Assembly: GCA_014879565.1 (NCBI GenBank)
Contig: JACSRW010000033.1
Span: 57,392-121,391, forward strand
Length of the DNA: 64,000 bases
Source of the DNA: Chitinophagaceae bacterium
GTDB lineage: Bacteria > Bacteroidota > Bacteroidia > Chitinophagales > Chitinophagaceae
Reading direction: 5' to 3'
This document shows, piece after piece, positions 26,661 to 33,736 of the stretch. The notes under the pieces were generated by a model. It was not told the origin of the DNA. It searched no databases and saw nothing but the letters and a program-made list of their open reading frames with translations. The first letter of the stretch is position 1. Each line of letters starts with the position of its first letter. Both the position numbers and the translations under genes were made by a program.

Positions 26661-26696
26661 AAAAAAGCTCCGGTATCACGGGATACGGGAGCTTTT
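26661..26696 (-). terminator. Terminator of the HU gene
   Basis: A 15-bp stem with one mismatch (about 26663-26677 with 26682-26696) and loop ACGG lies just after the HU stop on the minus strand, with a T run at 26661-26666 as read on that strand. Confidence 0.75.
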
Positions 26697-26702
26697 CCGG
26701 TA

Positions 26703-26972
26703 TTATAATTTACCTGCCAGTTCTTTTCCTGCCTTAAACTTAGCCACTTTCCGGGCCTTGATTTTAATCACAGCGCCGGTTTGGGGATTGCGGCCATTGC
26801 GGGCAGCGCGTTTGGATACGGAAAAAGTACCAAAGCCAACCAGGGTTACTTTGCCACCGGCTTTCAGTGTTTTGGTTACGGCTTCCACAAAGGAATCCAG
26901 GGCGTCATTGGCCTGTGTTTTTGTGATGCCGGCGTCTTCAGATACCTTGGCGATCAGTTCTGCTTTGTTCAT
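26703..26972 (-). CDS. HU-family DNA-binding protein
   Basis: The protein has 89 residues, the usual HU length. [32 protein letters not shown] is the dimerisation domain, [35 protein letters not shown] is the signature including the RNP tip that intercalates into DNA. The end ([15 protein letters not shown]) is normal. HU dimers bend and compact DNA without strong sequence preference. A full Bacteroidota promoter lies directly upstream. Confidence 0.98.
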   Translation of the reverse strand: MNKAELIAKVSEDAGITKTQANDALDSFVEAVTKTLKAGGKVTLVGFGTFSVSKRAARNGRNPQTGAVIKIKARKVAKFKAGKELAGKL

Positions 26973-27005
26973 GTTTGGAGATTTTTATAGTGTTATTGAC
27001 GGCGG

Positions 27006-27036
27006 CAAATTTAGAGGCTTTTTCAGACCGGCAAAA
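27006..27036 (-). promoter_or_regulatory. Promoter of the HU gene
   Basis: On the minus strand TTTTG (27036-27032) is followed after 18 bases by TAAATTTG (27013-27006), matching the Bacteroidota -33 TTTG and -7 TAnnTTTG elements with nearly ideal spacing. The leader to the HU start is about 30 bases. Confidence 0.75.
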
Positions 27037-27087
27037 AAAAATATGCATTTCAAACAGGGCCGGTATCACCGGGAATCCGCACCGGGT

Positions 27088-27131
27088 AAGGCTTTCAGCC
27101 GTTTTCTCCCGGGAAAACGGCTGAAAGCCTT
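27088..27131. repeat. Perfect 19-bp inverted repeat with a 6-base loop
   Basis: 27088-27106 is the exact reverse complement of 27113-27131; the loop TCCCGG is itself partly palindromic. No T run follows on either strand, so it is not a standard intrinsic terminator, although it may mark the 3' end of the DUF4286 gene. Confidence 0.8.
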
Positions 27132-27201
27132 TATGGTCAGTGGTTTCAGGGGAAATTTCTGCCGCAGACCAGGTTTTGCCGGGATTGATTTTTTTACACA
27201 A

Positions 27202-27507
27202 TCAATGCACAACCTGCATCAGGGTGCGGAAGGAAATGACCTGGTCCTTCCATTTGTCAATTGCTTTTTTCCGCATAGTTTCCGCAAACTGGTCCAGGTA
27301 ACGCTGGTAGTCTTCCCGGCTGGCTGTATGGTACTGTACCGCATAGGTTAACCCCTCTTCGTCATCATTTTCCAGCAGGTGCAGGATAACCGCATGACTG
27401 AAACAGCCGGTCTGCACCAGTTCGGGTATATGCTCTTCCTGCATCCAGCGGAGCCAGGATTCCGCTATGGGGTGGGCGACTTTAGTGGTGACATTGTAGA
27501 TCAGCAT
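27202..27507 (-). CDS. DUF4286 family protein
   Basis: The protein has 101 residues: MLIYNVTTKVAHPIAESWLRWMQEEHIPELVQTGCF is typical of the DUF4286 family, in which a short strand is followed by a W..WM...HIP helix. It has a ferredoxin-like or dimeric alpha/beta-barrel look (LTYAVQYHTASREDYQRYLDQFAETMRKKA) and no signal peptide. The function is not known. It starts 10 bases after the xth stop, so the two are probably co-transcribed. Confidence 0.82.
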   Translation of the reverse strand: MLIYNVTTKVAHPIAESWLRWMQEEHIPELVQTGCFSHAVILHLLENDDEEGLTYAVQYHTASREDYQRYLDQFAETMRKKAIDKWKDQVISFRTLMQVVH

Positions 27508-27517
27508 AGAGGAGGAA

Positions 27518-28285
27518 TTAGAGCGTGATATCGAGATACACCGGACAATGATCCGAATGTTTTACATCCGGATAAATCTCTGCGTCCTTCAGTTGTTTCT
27601 TCAGCGGTTCGGTTACATTGATATAATCAATCCGCCAGCCTTTATTGTTGAGCCGTACGGAGGGAAAACGCTGGCTCCACCAGCTGTAGCGGTGCGGTTC
27701 GGGGTGAAACTCCCGGAAGGTATCCACCCATCCGCTTTCAAAGAATTTTGTCATCCATTCTCTTTCTGCCGGCAGAAAACCGGATGAGTTTTTGTTTCCT
27801 TTCGGATCATGAATATCTGTTTCCCGGTGGGCGATATTGTAATCCCCGCAGAGGATCAGTTTCGGATTTTTCTTTTTCAGTTTATTCAGCCAGGACAGGC
27901 ACTCATCCAGCCATATATATTTAAAATCCTGTCTTTCTTCTCCGCTTGTTCCGCTGGGAAAATACGCGTTGATCAGCCGGGTATCCCCGAACTGCAGCTG
28001 AATCACCCGGCCTTCATCATCTGAAGGACCATGCCCGTTCCCTTCTTCCACCGCATCGGGTTTTATTCGGGTGAATACAGCCACCCCGCTATACCCCTTT
28101 TTCTGTGCGCTGAACCAGTAATCATGATAGCCAAGTTCATTCAGCTTTTTGGTATCCACATCTCCTTTAACCGCTTTGGTCTCCTGCAGACAGATCACAT
28201 CAGCCGGATCGGTTTTCAGCCATTCAAGGAACCCTTTTTTGATCGCGGCCCTTATCCCGTTCACATTGTAGGAAATGATTCGCAT
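27518..28285 (-). CDS. xth: Exodeoxyribonuclease III (AP endonuclease family)
   Basis: The start at 28285 (MRIISYNVNGIRAAIKKGFLEWL) is chosen because it begins the conserved first strand; the 38 extra codons upstream would overlap the divergent gene. The 255-residue protein has the metal and catalytic motifs of the family: NVNGIRA near residue 8, LQETK near 33, YSGVAVFTR near 80, GDYNIAH near 150 and KHSDHCPVYLDI at the end. It nicks DNA at abasic sites and removes 3'-blocking groups in base-excision repair. Confidence 0.96.
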   Translation of the reverse strand: MRIISYNVNGIRAAIKKGFLEWLKTDPADVICLQETKAVKGDVDTKKLNELGYHDYWFSAQKKGYSGVAVFTRIKPDAVEEGNGHGPSDDEGRVIQLQFGDTRLINAYFPSGTSGEERQDFKYIWLDECLSWLNKLKKKNPKLILCGDYNIAHRETDIHDPKGNKNSSGFLPAEREWMTKFFESGWVDTFREFHPEPHRYSWWSQRFPSVRLNNKGWRIDYINVTEPLKKQLKDAEIYPDVKHSDHCPVYLDITL

Positions 28286-28325
28286 TGGTTTTATGTTTAA
28301 ATTGTCCGGCAATTTACAGCTATCT

Positions 28326-29072
28326 ATGGAAGCAAGTATAAAATCAAAAACAAGTCCTGTCATTCCTTCCAAAGAGCCCGTATACCTGGAAGGGCCCAAG
28401 AGCCGGGGTTATGAACTGCTTTTCGCGTTCCGGGTTTTCAAACAGTTTATGAAAGGTTTCCGGGCCCTGCACTTTGTGGGTCCCTGTGTGACTGTTTTCG
28501 GATCCGCCCGCTTTAAAGAAGATCATCCGTATTATATCGCAGCGCGCGAATTCGGGAAACGGATCGCCCAGGCAGGTTTTACGACTATGACGGGCGGCGG
28601 ACCGGGAATCATGGAAGCGGCCAACCGGGGCGCATTTGAAAATGGCGGGAAATCGGTGGGCTGTAATATCGTACTGCCCTTTGAGCAAAAGGAGAATCCC
28701 TACCTGCATAAATCGGTTACTTTTGAACACTTCTTTGTACGAAAAGTACTGCTGGTAAAATACTCCTACGCCTTTATCATCATGCCCGGCGGATTCGGTA
28801 CGATGGATGAATTATTTGAAACCCTGACCCTGGTGCAAACCAAAACCATCACCCAGTTTCCGGTAGTGCTCTATGGCGTGGAATACTTCACCCCCCTTAT
28901 GGATGCTATACGGGAAATGCAGAAAGCCGGTACCATTTCGCCCGGCGATATGGACCTGGTACTGCTGACCGACAGCATGGAGGAGGCAATGGCACATATC
29001 AGTACCTATATCCGGAGCAATTACCGGGTTAAACCCCGGAAAAGACACTGGTGGTTGCTGGAAAAAAGGTAA
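28326..29072 (+). CDS. LOG-family protein (TIGR00730 Rossmann fold), putative nucleoside-5'-monophosphate phosphoribohydrolase
   Basis: The start at 28326 (MEASIKSK) is preferred because the longer frame overlaps the xth start; it gives 248 residues. The two family signatures are present: TMTGGGPGIMEAANRGAFENGG near residue 95 and MPGGFGTMDELFETLTLVQT near 155, which form the catalytic site of LOG enzymes that release free bases from nucleotides. Related proteins were long misannotated as lysine decarboxylases. Divergent from xth with only 40 bases between the start codons. Confidence 0.9.
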   Translation: MEASIKSKTSPVIPSKEPVYLEGPKSRGYELLFAFRVFKQFMKGFRALHFVGPCVTVFGSARFKEDHPYYIAAREFGKRIAQAGFTTMTGGGPGIMEAANRGAFENGGKSVGCNIVLPFEQKENPYLHKSVTFEHFFVRKVLLVKYSYAFIIMPGGFGTMDELFETLTLVQTKTITQFPVVLYGVEYFTPLMDAIREMQKAGTISPGDMDLVLLTDSMEEAMAHISTYIRSNYRVKPRKRHWWLLEKR

Positions 29073-29083
29073 AAAATTACAAT

Positions 29084-29115
29084 GTGTACTTATTACACAA
29101 AAGTCCTATCTTCAT
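29084..29115 (+). promoter_or_regulatory. Operator-like palindrome and -7 element ahead of the GH97 gene
   Basis: TGTGTA-N5-TACACA (29084-29100) is a perfect inverted repeat. A -7-like TATCTTCA follows at 29108-29115, so the palindrome covers the -33 region. This layout suits a repressor site for the GH97 operon; the regulator is unknown. Confidence 0.5.
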
Positions 29116-29130
29116 AAAAAATTTCCGGTT

Positions 29131-31272
29131 ATGGTAGCTAAACGATTGCTGCTTCTCCTGGCATTTGCCGGACTGGCAGGGCCTGTACTGGCCGATAATT
29201 CCCTGACAATTTCCTCTCCCAACCAGCAGATTCAACTGGGCGTAGTACACCGCGACAACGGGGACCTTATGTACCGTGTATTTTATAAAGGAAAAGCGGT
29301 GATCACTCCTTCGGGTTTGGGAATGAAACTGAATAATCCGGCTGTATCGCTTATCAAATTTGATCTGCAGTCAGTTGACTCCGCGTATACCGATGAAACC
29401 TGGACACCGGTATGGGGTGAACAAAGCCGTATCCGTAATAATTATAAACAACTGCTTCTGAAACTCCGCGACCGCTCCGGTTCGGGTATTCTGCTGCAGA
29501 TTGTTTTCCGTGTTTTTGATGACGGGGTTGGCTTCCGCTATATATTCCCTCAACAGGATAAACTCAATCATTTTATTATTGGCGAAGAACTTTCACAGTT
29601 TGGCATGACCGGCGACCACCAGGCCCACTGGATACCCGGTGACTATGATACCAACGAATATGCTTATTACCATAGCCCCCTGAGTAAGGTAGACGCTTCG
29701 GGCGGCGGTTTTGCCCAGGAGATTCATGCCAAAACATTTTTTGATAAAAATGCTGTGCAGACCCCGCTGATGATGAAAACAGCGGAAGGACTTTATATCA
29801 ACCTGCACGAAGCGGCCCTGCTCAATTACCCGGCCATGAACCTGGTACTGAATAAGGAGACTTTCATCTTTACTGCACACCTGGTGCCAGATGCGGTGGG
29901 CAATAAAGCCTATCTGCAGGCTCCTTTTTCCACCCCCTGGCGTACCGTAATTGTCAGTGATAAAGCCACTGAAATACTGGCCTCCAAACTTATCCTCAAC
30001 CTCAATGAACCTTCCCGGGTTCCCGATGCGGATAAGTGGGTGAAGCCCCAGAAAATGGTAGGTGTATGGTGGGAAATGCATGTGGGTAAGAGCAGCTGGG
30101 ATTACAGCGGCGGTCAGGTGGGTTCCCAGCAGGCTACCCGTGTACCCCATGGTGCCACCACCGCCAATGTAAAACGCTATATTGATTTTGCCGCCCGGCA
30201 CGGTATTGAAGGCGTTTTGGTGGAAGGATGGAATACGGGCTGGGAAGACTGGTTTGGCCAGTGGAAGGAAGATGTATTTGACTTTGTGACTCCATACCCC
30301 GATTTTAATGTGCAGGAATTACAGCAATACGCAGCTGCCAAAGGGGTAAAAATTATCATGCACCACGAAACCTCCGGCTCTGTTACCAATTATGAACGCT
30401 GGATGGATACCGCGTATAAATTTATGAACCGCTTTGGATATGAGGCGGTGAAAACCGGCTATGTCGGCCGGATTATACCCCGGGGTGAACATCACGACGG
30501 GCAATGGATGGTGCGCCATTTTGAAAGAGTGGCGGCGAAAACCGCGCAACACCGCATAATGGTTGACGCCCATGAACCGGTTCGTCCCACCGGTCTCCAC
30601 CGCACCTATCCCAACTGGCTGGCCAGTGAAGCAGCCCGTGGGAATGAATTCAACGCCTGGAGCCATGGCAATATGCCCGATCATGAAACCATCCTGCCTT
30701 TCACCAGGCTGATGGGTGGCCCGATGGATTATACGCCGGGAATTTTCAAGATTAAAATGAGCTATTACAATCCGTCGAAAACCGAACAGGTGCATACCAC
30801 CCTCAGCAAACAACTGGCCCTGTATGTGACGATGTACAGTCCCCTGCAGATGGCGGCCGACCTGCCCGAAAATTATGAGGCAAGACCCGACGCTTTCCAG
30901 TTTATCAAAGAGGTGGCGGTGGATTGGGACGATTCAAAGATCCTTGATGCCGAACCGGGCGACTATGTCATCATTGCCCGGAAAGCAAAAGGGAAACCCG
31001 ACTGGTTCCTGGGCGCCATCACCGACGAAAATGCCCGGAATTTCCAGACGGCTCTTTCCTTCCTGGATGCGGATAAAAAATACGTGGCTACCGTATACCG
31101 TGACGCGGACAATGCCCATTGGAAAGACAATCCCGAGGCCTATGTAATTGAAAAATTCCTGGTGGATGCCAAAACCCTGCTGAAATTAAAATTGGCGCCG
31201 GGTGGCGGAACTGCCGTAAGTTTGATGCCTGCTAAAGCAGAAGAAATCAAACTTTACAAAAAATACAAGTAA
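29131..31272 (+). CDS. GH97 glycoside hydrolase, SusB-like alpha-glucosidase group
   Basis: The protein has 713 residues with a signal peptide (LLLLLAFAGLAGPVLA). It has the GH97 layout: N-terminal beta-super-sandwich (about 20-300), TIM barrel from about 310 and a C-terminal beta-domain. Motifs MHHETSGSVTNYERWMD, IIPRGEHHDGQWM and VDAHEPVRPTGLHRTYPN match the inverting SusB-type subgroup, in which glutamates serve as catalytic bases, rather than the retaining alpha-galactosidases with an aspartate nucleophile. It would act in the periplasm. The stop codon overlaps the SemiSWEET start by one base. The split between alpha-glucosidase and alpha-galactosidase is from memory of the family motifs. 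Confidence 0.92.
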   Translation: MVAKRLLLLLAFAGLAGPVLADNSLTISSPNQQIQLGVVHRDNGDLMYRVFYKGKAVITPSGLGMKLNNPAVSLIKFDLQSVDSAYTDETWTPVWGEQSRIRNNYKQLLLKLRDRSGSGILLQIVFRVFDDGVGFRYIFPQQDKLNHFIIGEELSQFGMTGDHQAHWIPGDYDTNEYAYYHSPLSKVDASGGGFAQEIHAKTFFDKNAVQTPLMMKTAEGLYINLHEAALLNYPAMNLVLNKETFIFTAHLVPDAVGNKAYLQAPFSTPWRTVIVSDKATEILASKLILNLNEPSRVPDADKWVKPQKMVGVWWEMHVGKSSWDYSGGQVGSQQATRVPHGATTANVKRYIDFAARHGIEGVLVEGWNTGWEDWFGQWKEDVFDFVTPYPDFNVQELQQYAAAKGVKIIMHHETSGSVTNYERWMDTAYKFMNRFGYEAVKTGYVGRIIPRGEHHDGQWMVRHFERVAAKTAQHRIMVDAHEPVRPTGLHRTYPNWLASEAARGNEFNAWSHGNMPDHETILPFTRLMGGPMDYTPGIFKIKMSYYNPSKTEQVHTTLSKQLALYVTMYSPLQMAADLPENYEARPDAFQFIKEVAVDWDDSKILDAEPGDYVIIARKAKGKPDWFLGAITDENARNFQTALSFLDADKKYVATVYRDADNAHWKDNPEAYVIEKFLVDAKTLLKLKLAPGGGTAVSLMPAKAEEIKLYKKYK

Positions 31273-31532
31273 TGAGCTTTGCCGAAATACTGGGTTATGC
31301 AGCAGGGGCACTGACCGCCTTCACTTTTTTACCGCAGGTGATTAAAACCTGGAAGGAAAAATCCGCCAAGGATATTTCCCTCTATATGTTTCTCCTGGCT
31401 TTTGTCAACGAAATCATGTGGCTGGCTTATGGGGTACTGATTGACAACTGGGTGATCATCCTGACCAATGCCGTGATGCTGCTGTTATCCGGAGCCATGA
31501 TTGCACTGAAACTGAAATATAACCGGCAGTAA
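31272..31532 (+). CDS. SemiSWEET-type sugar transporter
   Basis: The 86 residues form three hydrophobic helices (ILGYAAGALTAFTFLPQVIKTW, DISLYMFLLAFVNEIMWLAYGVL, WVIILTNAVMLLLSGAMIAL). The PQ pair in helix 1 (FLPQVIKTW), the KSAKDIS loop and the asparagine-bearing helices are the features of SemiSWEETs, which dimerise to pass sugars or other small solutes down their gradient. The gene begins on the last base of the GH97 stop codon, so the two are translationally coupled, which suggests that it moves the sugar the enzyme releases. Confidence 0.9.
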   Translation: MSFAEILGYAAGALTAFTFLPQVIKTWKEKSAKDISLYMFLLAFVNEIMWLAYGVLIDNWVIILTNAVMLLLSGAMIALKLKYNRQ

Positions 31533-31533
31533 T

Positions 31534-32145
31534 ATGGCTGTGAATACCATAATATGGGACCTGGGCGGTGTGCTGGTGGACTGGAGCCCTTATTATGTAT
31601 TCAGTGATGCGTATTTCGGGTCAGAAGAGAAAAAAAAGTATTTTTTTGACCATATCTGTACCCACGACTGGAACGAACAGCAGGATGCGGGCCGCTCCAT
31701 CGTGGAAGCCACCCAGGAACTGGTAGCACAGTACCCCGACTGGGAAAAGGAAATTCGTGATTATTACGGGCGCTGGACAGAAATGCTGCGCGGCCCTGTA
31801 CAGGGAACCGTTGAACTTTTCCGTGAACTGATTGAAAAGGGCGGCTACCGTCATTACGCGCTGACCAACTGGCAACAGGATCTGTTCAGTATCGCGCTTG
31901 TACGGTATAACTTCCTTCACTGGTTCAACGGGCGTGTGGTGAGTGGTGTAGAAAAGACCCGCAAACCCTTCCCTGAATTTTACCGGCTTTTGCTGGACCG
32001 CTACGAAGTGGATCCGGCAAAAGCCGTTTTTATTGACGATAATATCCGCAATGTGAAAGCGGCGGAAGATCTGGGCATTACCGGAATTCATTTCCGGAAC
32101 CCGGAACAACTCCGTGTTTCCCTGCGGGAATTTGCTGTTCATTAA
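31534..32145 (+). CDS. HAD-family phosphatase, YihX-like
   Basis: The protein has 203 residues. The nucleophile motif is WDLGGVLVDWSP (about 9-20). The usual second aspartate is replaced by glycine, as in YihX (FDLGNVIVD), which hydrolyses sugar phosphates such as glucose 1-phosphate. Motif II is ALTNW, a conserved lysine lies in EKTRKPFPEFY and motif IV is FIDDNIRNVKAAEDLG. It follows SemiSWEET after one base, in a sugar-handling run of genes. A sugar-phosphate substrate is inferred. Confidence 0.88.
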   Translation: MAVNTIIWDLGGVLVDWSPYYVFSDAYFGSEEKKKYFFDHICTHDWNEQQDAGRSIVEATQELVAQYPDWEKEIRDYYGRWTEMLRGPVQGTVELFRELIEKGGYRHYALTNWQQDLFSIALVRYNFLHWFNGRVVSGVEKTRKPFPEFYRLLLDRYEVDPAKAVFIDDNIRNVKAAEDLGITGIHFRNPEQLRVSLREFAVH

Positions 32146-32146
32146 A

Positions 32147-32704
32147 ATGCCTCTCATGCCACTCCTTATCGGAATCCTGCTCCTGCTGGTCCTGGTACCG
32201 GTCATTATTTACAATAATCTTATCCGGAAAAAAAACGCGGTGGATAACGCTTTTTTCTCCATGGATGTGATGCTGAAAAAAAGATACGACCTGGTACCGC
32301 AACTTGTGGATACCGTAAAAGGGTATATGCAGCATGAGCGGACCCTGCTTGAATCACTCACCCTTCTCCGGCAACAGGTGGCAGAAAAACATGCTGTCAA
32401 CGACAGCGTAAAACTGGATAACCAGCTGCAGAATCTGCTGGCACAGGTACAGGTTACGGCGGAGAATTACCCGGATCTCAAAGCAAGCGAAAACTTCCTG
32501 CGCTTGCAGGGGGCCATCAATGAAACCGAAGAGCAACTGGCTGCTTCCCGCCGTTATTACAACGCGGCGGTAAACGATTACCACAATGCCATCCAGTCCT
32601 TTCCGTCCTCCCTGGTGGCAGGTCTGGCCGGAATGGGACGTAAAGACTATTTCTCCACCGCAGAAGAAACGAAGGCTGTTCCGTCTGTTTCTTTTAAATC
32701 CTGA
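32147..32704 (+). CDS. LemA family protein
   Basis: The start at 32147 (MPLMPLLIGILLLLVLVPV) gives 185 residues: one N-terminal transmembrane helix, then IIYNNLIRKKNAVDNAFFSMDVMLKKRYDLVPQLVDTVKGYMQHE, the LemA signature, and a helical bundle with ENFLRLQGAINETEEQLAASRRYYNAAVNDYHNAIQSFPS. LemA proteins are anchored in the inner membrane with the helical domain outside it; their role is not settled. It starts 1 base after the HAD gene and is followed after 3 bases by a DUF3137 gene, its usual partner. Confidence 0.95.
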   Translation: MPLMPLLIGILLLLVLVPVIIYNNLIRKKNAVDNAFFSMDVMLKKRYDLVPQLVDTVKGYMQHERTLLESLTLLRQQVAEKHAVNDSVKLDNQLQNLLAQVQVTAENYPDLKASENFLRLQGAINETEEQLAASRRYYNAAVNDYHNAIQSFPSSLVAGLAGMGRKDYFSTAEETKAVPSVSFKS

Positions 32705-32707
32705 TCC

Positions 32708-33655
32708 ATGGAAGCCAGCAAAGATTTCCGGGCTTTTTATGAAAAGGAACTGCAGCCGCTGCTGGTCCCCCTGGAAACGGAGCGCCGTAAAATCAAAAAG
32801 CTGGCCCTGACGGGCATTCTCTTTCTGCTGGGCTCATTCCCGTTGTTTTTTATCAATGGGGTTGTGCAAAATCCGGTAATCATCGTCCTGGCATTTATTT
32901 TCGTGCTGACGGGTATGATCTTCCTGGTAAAATTCAGTAACCGGCAGAAAAAATACAGACTGTTATTTAAGGAATCCATTGTCCGGAAAGTGATCGGTTT
33001 TACAGAGCCGGGTCTTGAGTATTTCCCCGGCAGGGCCATAGAAGAGGCCGATTATAAAAAAAGCGGCCTTTTTCTCACTGATCCCGACCGGTATAAAGGC
33101 GACGATTATGTGCAGGGTATGCACGGGAAAACCTTTTTCTGCTTTTCTGAACTGCATACTGAGCAGCAGGTGAGTAACGGTAAACAGACCAGCTGGGTCA
33201 CCATTTTCAAAGGACTTTTTTTTATCGCCGATTTCAATAAAAACTTCTCCGGCCGCACCTATGTATGGAGTGAAAAGAATCCGCAACTGAATTTTCTCTC
33301 GCGCTTTTTTTCCTCATTTGCCCGCAAACTGGAAGTGGTAAAACTGGAAAGCCCGGAGTTTGAGAAACGCTTTATCGTGTACAGCAATGACCAGGTGGAA
33401 GCCCGGTATATTCTCACCCCTTCCTTTATGGAAAGGGCGGTCAAACTTCAGCAGATGATGGGTGAGGGTGTCTGCCTTTCTTTTATTGATACCAATATTT
33501 ATGTGGCGGTGCCGATTAAAGATGGTCTTTTTGAACCTGCTCTTTTTGCATCGAATGATTTCAGCCGGCTGGAAGAATTCCGTATCACACTCGGTATAGT
33601 ATATGATATCATGGATGAATTGCGGCTGAATGACCGGTTGTGGGGAAAGGAATAA
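32708..33655 (+). CDS. DUF3137 membrane protein
   Basis: The protein has 315 residues. A charged N-terminal helix (FRAFYEKELQPLLVPLETERRKIKK) is followed by two hydrophobic helices (LALTGILFLLGSFPLFFINGVV and VIIVLAFIFVLTGMIFLVKF), and then a large soluble domain with YVQGMHGKTFFCFSELHTE and WVTIFKGLFFIADFNKNFSGRTYV, which is the DUF3137 core. The gene sits directly behind lemA in many bacteria, which suggests that both act on the same envelope process. The stop codon abuts a repeat array of period 7. Confidence 0.88.
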   Translation: MEASKDFRAFYEKELQPLLVPLETERRKIKKLALTGILFLLGSFPLFFINGVVQNPVIIVLAFIFVLTGMIFLVKFSNRQKKYRLLFKESIVRKVIGFTEPGLEYFPGRAIEEADYKKSGLFLTDPDRYKGDDYVQGMHGKTFFCFSELHTEQQVSNGKQTSWVTIFKGLFFIADFNKNFSGRTYVWSEKNPQLNFLSRFFSSFARKLEVVKLESPEFEKRFIVYSNDQVEARYILTPSFMERAVKLQQMMGEGVCLSFIDTNIYVAVPIKDGLFEPALFASNDFSRLEEFRITLGIVYDIMDELRLNDRLWGKE

Positions 33656-33704
33656 GAGACGGGAGTGGGGAGTCGGGAGTTAGTAGTTAGCAGATAGTAG
33701 TTCC
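33656..33704 (+). repeat. Degenerate heptanucleotide repeat array directly after a stop codon
   Basis: Starting at the first base after the DUF3137 stop, the 7-mers are GAGACGG, GAGTGGG, GAGTCGG, GAGTTAG, TAGTTAG, CAGATAG and TAGTTCC. The word order GAGNCGG-GAGTTAG-TAGT recurs on the minus strand of the array at 39861-39945. Confidence 0.75.
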
Positions 33705-33736
33705 CTGCCGGCCCGCCGCCTCAATTTTTTCAACGC

